Shown here: in pieces, positions 57,857-64,000 of the stretch
Layout: every line of letters starts with the position of its first letter
Position numbering within the stretch: position 1 is the first letter of the stretch
NCBI GenBank assembly: GCA_964242305.1
Contig: CAXTBB010000023.1
Coordinates: forward strand, 1 to 64,000
Reading direction: 5' to 3'
Length of the DNA stretch: 64,000 bases
From: DATLGB01 sp964242305
GTDB lineage: Bacteria > Actinomycetota > Thermoleophilia > Solirubrobacterales > Solirubrobacteraceae
The notes under the pieces: model-generated
The model's database searches: none
What the model was told of the DNA's origin: nothing
Seen by the model: only the letters and a program-made list of their open reading frames with translations
Position numbers and translations under genes: made by a program

Positions 57857-59058
57857 GCGAGAGCACCGACGAGCTGCACTTCAGCCGCGACTTCTATGAC
57901 ATCGAAGCGGTCCTGCCCGACGAGGACCGCACGCTGCTGGCCGAGATCCGGTCGTTCATGGCGGCTGAGGTCGCGCCCGTCATCAACGACTACTGGACAC
58001 GCGAGGAGTTCCCGCATCAGCTGTGGCCGCGCTTCGGCGAGATCGGGCTGGGCGGCATCGCGCTCGAGGGCTACGGGTGCGCCGGCCTGGGACCGCTTGT
58101 CGACGGCTTCGTGGCGATGGAGCTGGCCGCGGTGGATTGCTCGGTCGCGACCGGCCTGGGTGTCCACAGCCACCTGGCCATGGGGTCGATCCATCACTGC
58201 GGGTCGGAGGAGCAGAAGGAGCAGTGGCTGCCGCAGATGGCGCGCTTCGAGAAGATCGGCGCCTTCGGCCTGACCGAGCCCGACGTCGGCTCGGGCGTCG
58301 CTCGGGGGCTGAAGACCGTCGCGCGGCGCGACGGCGACAGCTGGGTCCTCAACGGCGCCAAGCGCTGGATCGGCAACGGCACCTTCGCTGACGTCGTCGT
58401 CATCTGGGCGCGCGACGAAGCCGACGATCAGGTCAAGGCCTTTCTCGTCGAGAAGGGCACGCCCGGCTTCGAGACGTCGAAGATGGAGCACAAGATCGCG
58501 CTGCGCGCGGTTCAGAACGCCGACATCACCCTGACCGACGTCGAGGTGCCGGAGACCGCGCGCCTGCAGAACGCGAACACCTTCATGGACACGACAGGCA
58601 TCCTCACGATGTCGCGCATCGCCGTCGCCTGGGAGGCGACGGGATGCGCACGCGGCGCCTACGAGATCGCACTGCGCTACGCGGGCGAGCGGGAGCAGTT
58701 CGGCCGGCCGATCGCGAAGTTCCAGCTCGTACAGGATCTCCTCGCGCGCATGCTCGGCAACGTGACTGCGTGCCAGTGCCTGGCGCTGCAGCTCACCCAG
58801 TTGGCGGAGGCCGGTACCGCGGGTGTGCACCACGCCTCACTGGCGAAGGCGTTCTGCACGGCGAAGATGCGAGAGACTGTCGGCTGGGCGCGGGAGCTGC
58901 TGGCGGGCAACGGCATCCTGCTCGAGTACGACGTCGCCCGGTTCGTGGCCGACTCTGAGGCGATCTACTCCTACGAAGGCACGCGTGAGATCAACTCGCT
59001 GATCGTCGGGCTCGCCATCACCGGTGAGTCGGCGTTCGCCGGGCCGCTGCCCCAGTGA
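57853..59058 (+). CDS. Acyl-CoA dehydrogenase (glutaryl-CoA-dehydrogenase-like)
   Basis: 401 residues, ATG overlapping the previous stop (ATGA). VATGLGVHSHLAMGSIHHCGSEEQKEQWLPQMA, GAFGLTEPDVGSGVARGLKT, and YSYEGTREINSLIVGLAITGESAF (catalytic Glu) are the family blocks. It is related to the enzyme at 34719 but with a different N-terminus (SRDFYDIEAVLPDEDRTLLAEIRSF). It would introduce a double bond into an acyl-CoA, probably in the same pathway as the preceding hydrolase and acyltransferase. Confidence 0.9.
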   Translation: MSESTDELHFSRDFYDIEAVLPDEDRTLLAEIRSFMAAEVAPVINDYWTREEFPHQLWPRFGEIGLGGIALEGYGCAGLGPLVDGFVAMELAAVDCSVATGLGVHSHLAMGSIHHCGSEEQKEQWLPQMARFEKIGAFGLTEPDVGSGVARGLKTVARRDGDSWVLNGAKRWIGNGTFADVVVIWARDEADDQVKAFLVEKGTPGFETSKMEHKIALRAVQNADITLTDVEVPETARLQNANTFMDTTGILTMSRIAVAWEATGCARGAYEIALRYAGEREQFGRPIAKFQLVQDLLARMLGNVTACQCLALQLTQLAEAGTAGVHHASLAKAFCTAKMRETVGWARELLAGNGILLEYDVARFVADSEAIYSYEGTREINSLIVGLAITGESAFAGPLPQ

Positions 59059-59097
59059 AGGTCACCGCTGCCGTGCTGCGCGAGGTCGGGGGCCGCT
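59055..59097 (+). pseudogene. N-terminal tip of an alcohol dehydrogenase gene
   Basis: GTG 59055 overlaps the acyl-CoA dehydrogenase stop (GTGA) and opens VKVTAAVLREVGG, the typical beginning of zinc-dependent (MDR) alcohol dehydrogenases. After 13-14 codons the similarity stops. It was the fourth gene of the operon before it was broken. Its interior lies inverted just downstream (next entry). Confidence 0.6.
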
Positions 59098-59470
59098 CGA
59101 GTCCGTCCGGCTCGACCTTGCTGATCACGGCGCCGACGCCGGTCAGCACGGCGCAGCCGAACAGCGCCGCTACCTCCCAAGGCAACTCCGGATCGATCAC
59201 CAGGGCCGACCGCGAGGAGACGGCAACGTCATCTGTGAAGGCGGCGACGCCGAGGTGATGATGGACGTCGGCGCCGGTTTCGCTCAGGCGCCGGCCGCCG
59301 CCGATCAGCGCGCCGGCGGCCGCCTCTGGCTCGCATAGCGCAGGGCGCCCCTCGGCACAGCTGACGCAGGCGGGGACGAACGTGAGGACCACGTGATCGC
59401 CGACGGCGAAGTCGTGCACGCCGATCCGGAGGGCGACTACCTCTCCGGCTCCCTCATGAGCGAGCGCCAT
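59098..59470 (-). pseudogene. Inverted interior of an alcohol dehydrogenase
   Basis: On the minus strand MALAHEGAGEVVALRIGVHDFAVGDHVVLTFVPACVSCAEGRPALCE contains the GHEGAG-like catalytic-domain motif (here AHEGAG) and part of the structural-zinc region. It runs on through VHHHLGVAAF and VIDPELPWEVAALFGCAVLTGVGAV, the approach to the NAD-binding fold, and ends near 59100. Together with the plus-strand tip at 59055 it covers two separate parts of the same kind of gene in opposite orientations, indicating an inversion plus loss. No complete product is possible. Confidence 0.6.
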
Positions 59471-59768
59471 CGCATTCCCTCGTTGGCCAGCTCGGCCGCT
59501 GCACGCGACGCTCGGCGGTTGCCTCGCGGCTTCGCGCGACGTCAGATCGCAGGTGCGCCGTGCGATCTCGATTCTCGGTCGGATGCATGTTGATCGCGGT
59601 GCGAGAACAGGCCGTCGGCGTCGGACGATGTCTGATCCAGATCTGAGCTGGTCTGATCGGCCTTCGATTACGTGTGGTCCGTCTCAGACAGGTCCTGTCC
59701 GAAGGGTTCTGGATGCCGATGTCGCTTGACACTGAGCGCTCCCCACCGTCTCGCGATCGCGCAGAAGG
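59471..59768. other. No convincing gene
   Basis: Frames on both strands lack a recognisable domain and there is no Shine-Dalgarno or TAnnnT-start pattern. A minus-strand frame (59454-59732) is open but its composition (many His, Arg and Thr, no hydrophobic rhythm) does not look like protein. The GC content is lower than average here, as in other rearranged parts of 59-60.7 kb. Confidence 0.5.
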
Positions 59769-59957
59769 TCACCGGTTGCCCCGCAGGATGCCGTGGCGAC
59801 TCCAGGCCCATAACCAGAGCACAGCCTGTCGCTCGGAGTCCAGGTCGGAGGTCCCGATCACCCGCCGGATGGTGTCGTGGTCGGTGTTTGCCTCGATCAG
59901 CTCAGACAGCAGCGTCCGCCAGCCCGCCAGGGCTCCTTGGGATTCGGCGGTCGTCAC
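59769..59957 (-). CDS. Very small protein, 62 residues
   Basis: GTG 59957 overlaps the stop of the upstream small gene as GTGA. VTTAESQGALAGWRTLLSELIEANTDHDTIRRVIGTSDLDSERQAVLWLWAWSRHGILRGNR has a convincing amphipathic helix pattern. No family recognised. It could be part of a two-gene module with the 84-residue protein. Confidence 0.5.
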   Translation of the reverse strand: MTTAESQGALAGWRTLLSELIEANTDHDTIRRVIGTSDLDSERQAVLWLWAWSRHGILRGNR

Positions 59958-60208
59958 GCGACGAGCCTGAGCTCGAACTCCGCATCGGATGTCGGTCGCG
60001 GGCGGGAGACCGCGGCGCACAACGCTGCCGCCGCGCTCCCGGGAACGCGTACCGGCACGCTGAGATCGCGCGCAATCAGGGCGAGTTCGCGATGACCCTG
60101 AGCTTCGGACTTCGTCCCGACGCGGACGGCATGGAGTCGAGGCCTGCCGCGAGATCCTCCGCTGTCCTGCACGCGCACACTCCCAGCTCGTAAGCGATGT
60201 CGGGTCAC
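59954..60208 (-). CDS. Small protein, up to 84 residues
   Basis: ATG 60208 (or an internal GTG opening VRVQDSGG). RPRLHAVRVGTKSEAQGHRELALIARDLSVPVRVPGSAAAALCAAVSRPRPTSDAEFELRLVA shows strand-helix alternation; the middle HRELALIARDLSVPVRVPGSAA is protein-like. No known domain. The TGA is shared with the start of the next small gene, supporting both as real. Upstream 60209-60433 holds nothing I can assign. Confidence 0.45.
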   Translation of the reverse strand: MTRHRLRAGSVRVQDSGGSRGRPRLHAVRVGTKSEAQGHRELALIARDLSVPVRVPGSAAAALCAAVSRPRPTSDAEFELRLVA

Positions 60209-60433
60209 GGAGCCAGGCCGACGGTCTCGATGTTCCCGTCGTGGATGTTCCGCTGCTTAGAGCGCCTTCTGTTTCAGCAACCGCGGTCACGAGAAACGGA
60301 GTGCGCCGAGAAGAATAGCCTCGATAGGCTCTCGCGCACGTCGCAAAGCAACGCGCTCTTCCTCTCTCAGTCTCGCTCGTGGTCCACGAATGCAGAGACG
60401 GAATGGGAGACGTTGTGAGCCAGCATCCTGACC

Positions 60434-60640
60434 CAGGGCAGAGCGCTCGCGCTTGCCAACGAGGTGGTGAAGATCGCGGCCGAGGCCCGGGGAGAGGCGC
60501 GTCACGTTCTCGGGCGTTCGTCGTCGGCGATGTCGCTGTCTGCGTGTTAGAGGACGGGACCACCAAGGCTGAGCGCACCCTGGCGGAAGGGGGAAGGGAG
60601 GCGGCAGTCGAGGTGTTTCTTCCAAACCGGAGGCCGGGAA
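60434..60640 (+). pseudogene. Decayed DUF2294 copy
   Basis: One frame contains LALANEVVKIAAEARG; another then gives GRGASRSRAFVVGDVAVCVLEDGTTKAERTLAEGGREAAV. Merged, they match the DUF2294 pattern (short helix, GRGP, strand with DD or GD, L/T-T-AER-L). It lacks a proper start and has a frameshift near 60485, so it is a dead tandem neighbour of the intact gene at 60719. Confidence 0.6.
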
Positions 60641-60718
60641 GAAGTAATCTCAAGGTCGACACCGACGGACGGAGGGGCCTCGCCGGCTCCGACGGACTCG
60701 AATCGAGGTACAGGAACC

Positions 60719-61111
60719 ATGCAGGAACCCCTCACCGGCGGGCGACTGCTCGCGGCGATATCGACGACCATTGTCGGCATCCTCCGCGAGCATTACGGGC
60801 GCGGCCCGATGAAGGCGAAGACCTATGCCCTGGACGACATCATCGTCTGCGTGATGCGCGGCAGCGGCTTCACGCCGCTGGAGCAGACGATCATGGACAG
60901 TGGCGAACCGGACCGCGTGATCGCGATGCGCGAAGACTTCCAGCGGGTGATGGCGAAGCGGTACCGCGAAACGATCGAGGGGCTGACGGGCCGCAAGGTC
61001 CTCGCGTTCCTGAGCCAAGCGCACGTCGAGCCCGACATCACCATGGAGATCTTCTTTGTCGACCGGCCCCTGGACGGCTTCGGCGCCGTCGAGATCGTCA
61101 ACCCTGAGTAG
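60719..61111 (+). CDS. DUF2294 family protein
   Basis: 130 residues. LAAISTTIVGILREHYGRGPMKAKTYALDDIIVCVMRGSGFTPLEQTIMDSG, then REDFQRVMAKRYRETIEGLTGRKVLAFLSQAHVEPDITMEIFFVD. The GRGP segment followed by the DD-strand is the signature. Members occur in Firmicutes and Actinobacteria with unknown function; links with Na+/nitrate physiology are only annotations. It is alone, 170 bp before the c-di-GMP gene of opposite strand. Confidence 0.85.
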   Translation: MQEPLTGGRLLAAISTTIVGILREHYGRGPMKAKTYALDDIIVCVMRGSGFTPLEQTIMDSGEPDRVIAMREDFQRVMAKRYRETIEGLTGRKVLAFLSQAHVEPDITMEIFFVDRPLDGFGAVEIVNPE

Positions 61112-61288
61112 TGACACCTGGAAGGTCGTTGCTTGAAGCTCTCGTCCCCGGTACTCGCGAGCGCGCAGGCGAGGGGTCATTCGAAGTTGCCTGTCGGGCG
61201 CGCGGGAGCGTCAGCTCGCACGCCATTCGAAGCAGTCCTGCCCTCCTCGACTGAGGCGGTCAGTCCTCGGCGTCGTGGACGCGATCGG

Positions 61289-62926
61289 CTAGGTCGCGTG
61301 GCTCACGGCGACATCCGTGAGGTCGGCCGCCTGCCCGGCACGAGTGCCGGCCATGACGCGGCAGAACGCATGGACGACGCGCGGATCGAACTGGGTTCCC
61401 GAGCAGCGCCGGAGTTCCTCGAGCGCCGCGCGACTGCCGCGGGAGGCTTGATAGGGCCGGTCGGTGATCATGGCGTCGTAGGCGTCGCAGACGGTGATGA
61501 TGCGTGAGCCGACCGGGATCGACTCGGCGATCAGCCGGTCGGGATAGCCGGTGCCGTCCCAGCGCTCGTGGCTGGACCGCACGAGGCGGGCCGTCTGGCC
61601 AAGCGCCGGTGCGCCGGCGACGATGCGCTCGCCGATGATCGTATGCCGTCGCATGAACTCCCACTCCTCGGCGTCCAGCGGGCCGCTCTTCGACAGGATC
61701 GCGTCCGGGATGCCGACCTTGCCGATGTCGTGCAGCTCGGCCGCGTGGCAGATCGGAGCCAGGAGATCCTCGTCCACTCCGAGTTCTTGCGCCACCAGGC
61801 TGGCCAGACGCGATACGTCCGCGACGTGCGCACTGAGGTTCGGGTGGCGCTCGGTGAGCGCCCGGACGAGCACGGTCTTGCTCTGGTCGCCCGCCGATCG
61901 TCCCCCGGCGTTCTTGCGTTCGTACATGCGCTGGTCGACGATTCGGAGCGCGTCCTCGGGCGTGTGGTGGCCCAGCGCGACGGTGCCGTGCGAGTTGCCG
62001 ATCGAGAAGGCTCCGCCACGCTCCGTAAGCGCTTCCGCGGCCGCTTGGATTGTCTCGACGCTCGTTTCGCCTGACGCGAGCACGCAGAACTCGTCACCTC
62101 CGAGCCGGTAAGCGACGCCGGCACCGTCGACCGCCTCCCGCAGCCGGCGTCCAAGGCGGGTGAGCAGCGCGTCGCCGGCCTGGTGTCCGAAGGTGTCGTT
62201 GTAGCCCTTGAAGCCGTCGAGGTCGAACAGCGCCAGGATCCCCTGGTCATCGGCGACGGCGCTCTCCAGGTCGGCCATCAGCCGGCGGCGGTTGGGCAGG
62301 TCGGTCAGGCTGTCGGTCATCGCGGTATGGCGCAGCGCCTGCTGCGACGCGCGCATCTCGCGGCGGACGTCCTCGTTGAGGCGCCAGGCGACGACGCCGG
62401 CCGCGCCGGCGGCCGCTACGAACACCGCGTGAATGGCCGCCCATTTCCACGGGTTGGATTCGTGATCGGAGAAGACGGCGCCCGGACTGACGGTGGCGAG
62501 GATGCCGTGGTGGACCAGCGTGTACATGACGGCAAGTGCGAAGACCGTCCAGTCCTCGTAGAGCGTCAGCAGCACCACCACCACGAAGAACGAGAAGTGC
62601 GCCTCGGTGACGCCGCCCGAGACGTGCACGCCCATCGCGGCGGCCGTGAGCAGACCGAACGAGCAGGCGAGGCCGCGGATCCTCCGGCTGACACCGCGTG
62701 ACCGGGCCATCAGCCCGGCGAGCACGACCGCGCTGGCGTCCACCCCCGCGTGCCACGCGGGGTAGCCGCTGAGGACCGAGTACAGCGCGATCGCCGCGCC
62801 ACTCGCCCACAGAAGACGGGTCAGCGCGCGATGGCGACGCTCCCACTCCTCCTCAGGCAGCTCACCTCCGCGCGGCAGGCTGGCAGACACTCGGGCAGGC
62901 ACCCACGATGTCCTTGGGCCACCCAT
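61289..62926 (-). CDS. Membrane GGDEF/HD-GYP c-di-GMP enzyme
   Basis: 545 residues from ATG 62926. Residues 20-180 hold five or six membrane helices with HFSFFVVVVLLTLYEDW and MYTLVHHGILATV, a MASE-like sensor. The GGDEF domain (DSLTDLPNRRRL to RLGGDEFCVLASG) is intact, with the catalytic GGDEF. The HD-GYP domain has HAAELHDIGKVGIPDAIL, HERWDGTGYPD and CDAYDAMITDRPY, all metal and GYP residues. It can in principle both make and break c-di-GMP, in response to a membrane signal. Upstream of the gene is a decayed region. Confidence 0.93.
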   Translation of the reverse strand: MGGPRTSWVPARVSASLPRGGELPEEEWERRHRALTRLLWASGAAIALYSVLSGYPAWHAGVDASAVVLAGLMARSRGVSRRIRGLACSFGLLTAAAMGVHVSGGVTEAHFSFFVVVVLLTLYEDWTVFALAVMYTLVHHGILATVSPGAVFSDHESNPWKWAAIHAVFVAAAGAAGVVAWRLNEDVRREMRASQQALRHTAMTDSLTDLPNRRRLMADLESAVADDQGILALFDLDGFKGYNDTFGHQAGDALLTRLGRRLREAVDGAGVAYRLGGDEFCVLASGETSVETIQAAAEALTERGGAFSIGNSHGTVALGHHTPEDALRIVDQRMYERKNAGGRSAGDQSKTVLVRALTERHPNLSAHVADVSRLASLVAQELGVDEDLLAPICHAAELHDIGKVGIPDAILSKSGPLDAEEWEFMRRHTIIGERIVAGAPALGQTARLVRSSHERWDGTGYPDRLIAESIPVGSRIITVCDAYDAMITDRPYQASRGSRAALEELRRCSGTQFDPRVVHAFCRVMAGTRAGQAADLTDVAVSHAT

Positions 62927-63092
62927 GATCACCCATCGACCAGACGTGTTCGCCTCTTGAGCGGCCAGACCCGCGACTGACGGCAGAGCGAGGCCTGCTG
63001 ACTCGGCTCGTCCGGCTAAGAGGCCTGAGCGACCACTCCGCCGTGACAAGCGGCCGACTGAGGAGCGGTTGCAGCTCCATGGATTCGGTGGG

Positions 63093-63317
63093 CGCGTCGC
63101 CTTCGGCGAACAGGCCGAGTGCTTGGGCGTTCATGGCTGCGACCGGCTCGGGAAGCCCGGCGTTGACCATCGCCTCCTTCTGCTCCTCGAAAGTGAGGGG
63201 GTTGTACGTGATCGGCCGCCCGAGCACCTTCGTGAGCACGGCGGCGGCGTCCGTGTAGGAGAGGCGGTCCGGTCCGCTAGGCCAGTATCGGACGGAAGCG
63301 AGAATCGGAGTGCCGGT
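63093..63317 (-). pseudogene. C-terminal scrap of an NmrA-like protein
   Basis: ILASVRYWPSGPDRLSYTDAAAVLTKVLGRPITYNPLTFEEQKEAMVNAGLPEPVAAMNAQALGLFAEGDA matches the C-terminal part of NmrA/TMR-like NAD(P)-binding proteins (SYTDAAAVLxxVLGRPITY..LTFEE). The Rossmann part (GATGxxG) is not present. It lies downstream of the tetR remnant and in the same frame, apparently by chance. Confidence 0.5.
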
Positions 63318-63326
63318 GCTCAGGCT

Positions 63327-63780
63327 CCCGCGAGGGTTCCGGCGATGACGGGCGACCAGCATCGCCTCGATCTGCTTCGTGGTCTTGCCTCGCAGACGAG
63401 GCTCCAAGGCCGGGTTGCTGAGAAGCACGAGGATTCCGCCCACGCACGTGATCCGCAGCCGGAGTTCGTCTCCTGTCACGGGATCGAGCACCGTTCGCAG
63501 CCGGCTCTCGAGGGCCACGAGGGGCTCGGGTGCGTCGGCGGCGACTCGCCCGAGGACTCCGACGTACGACCGACCCTTGCTCGAGGGCCCGCTGAGTGCC
63601 TGGATCATGGGTCGGGAGTAGGCCGCTGACGACCTCGTGCAGACTCGCATCGGGCCGGAGCTGCTCCACCTCCCGGACCTGCGCGTCGATGATCTCCTCG
63701 ACGGCTTCGGTCGGGAGGTCGCGCAGACGGATGGCGCTCTCACCGCGTTCGGCGATGAGATCCTGCGCCGCCTCGACCAA
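63327..63780 (-). pseudogene. Decayed TetR gene
   Basis: From about 63780 one frame reads MVEAAQDLIAERGESAIRLRDL, then jumps to PTEAVEEIIDAQVREVEQL: the recognition helix is missing. A frameshift near 63575 leads to GRSYVGVLGRVAADAPEPLVALESRLRTVLDPVTG and LVLLSNPALEPRLRGKTTKQIEAMLVARHRRNPRG, a TetR ligand domain. Two lesions in one gene make it clearly non-functional. Confidence 0.6.
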
Positions 63781-63923
63781 GCGGCGCCGGGTCCGGTCGC
63801 CGGCTTCGCGGCGGGCGTCAGCGGGCGCCGGTGTTTCCGGCGAAAGGTCAGACGGCGTGGCAACCAGTCAAATCGGACGCTTGAACACAAGCACAGCCGG
63901 GGCACTGTTCCCCGGGGAGCAAG

Positions 63924-64000
63924 CTACGTCGAACGGGGGTGGAGGATGCCGTACAGGCGGGCGTAGTCCTCGTGGATGCGGTCGTACAGTTCCACCCGCT
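63924..64000 (-). CDS. C-terminal fragment of an unidentified gene (runs off the right edge)
   Basis: The minus-strand frame reads RVELYDRIHEDYARLYGILHPRST and stops at 63926-63924. YDRIHEDYARLYGIL resembles the last helix of FGGY-family sugar kinases, but that is too short to assert. The rest of the gene is outside the window. Confidence 0.4.
   Translation of the reverse strand, partial: RVELYDRIHEDYARLYGILHPRST

Overview
This is chromosomal DNA from a very GC-rich actinobacterium. The protein families fit a Solirubrobacterales-type member of the Thermoleophilia: LVIVD and BNR-repeat secreted proteins with basic Cys-bracketed tails, many SDR, acyl-CoA dehydrogenase and TetR genes, an F420-type luciferase-like oxidoreductase, and a short primary sigma factor. 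That placement is an inference from protein flavour, not from a marker gene. No rRNA, CRISPR array or intact insertion sequence was seen.

Layout. 0-4 kb: tail of an acyl-CoA dehydrogenase, a divergent MMPL exporter/TetR pair, a decayed regulator/flavoenzyme pair, and an SDR. 3.9-10.6 kb: a tight minus-strand operon running from a Baeyer-Villiger-type monooxygenase through a PlsC acyltransferase, an LVIVD propeller protein, a frameshifted unknown protein and a phytoene-desaturase-like enzyme to a UBP zinc finger protein. 10.7-23.5 kb: plus-strand redox and catabolic genes (sulfite oxidase, KstD-like dehydrogenase, EamA transporter, benzoylformate decarboxylase, an anion permease carrying an inserted palindromic repeat and a frameshifting C13 tract, M15 peptidase, K+/H+ antiporter, GMC oxidoreductase, aldehyde dehydrogenase). 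23.5-33.3 kb: mostly housekeeping (YqgE/AlgH, helicase, GAF-GGDEF protein, FAH hydrolase, ClpP, PgsA, primary sigma factor, tRNA-Tyr). 33.3-39.4 kb: FMN reductase, F420-type oxidoreductase, glutaryl-CoA-dehydrogenase-like enzyme, SGNH and CAP secreted proteins, an alpha/beta hydrolase and tRNA-Thr.

39.4-45.9 kb is a 6.5-kb integrative element in the 3' end of tRNA-Thr(GGT). It is bounded by 46-bp perfect direct repeats and carries a tyrosine integrase, an excisionase-like HTH protein, an XRE regulator and about ten small proteins of unknown function, with no capsid, replication or conjugation gene that I can recognise. 46-55 kb: regulators (Crp/Fnr, ECF sigma, TetR, receiver-only response regulator, MerR), a patch of gene fragments at 47.6-48.3 kb, and two tandem BNR-repeat secreted proteins. 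54.7-59.5 kb: a TetR-controlled lipid/ester cluster (alpha/beta hydrolase, WS/DGAT-like acyltransferase, acyl-CoA dehydrogenase, broken alcohol dehydrogenase) with a doubled operator. 59.7-64 kb: small unknowns, an intact DUF2294 gene beside a decayed copy, a GGDEF/HD-GYP cyclic-di-GMP enzyme, and TetR/NmrA remnants.

Two threads run through the window. First, many genes have a TAnnnT hexamer ending only 5-9 nt before the start codon and no Shine-Dalgarno, which suggests widespread leaderless transcription. Second, operon genes are packed by 4-nt overlaps (ATGA, GTGA, TTGA and apparently CTGA). Lipid and aromatic-acid oxidation dominate the metabolic content, mostly under local TetR-type control.
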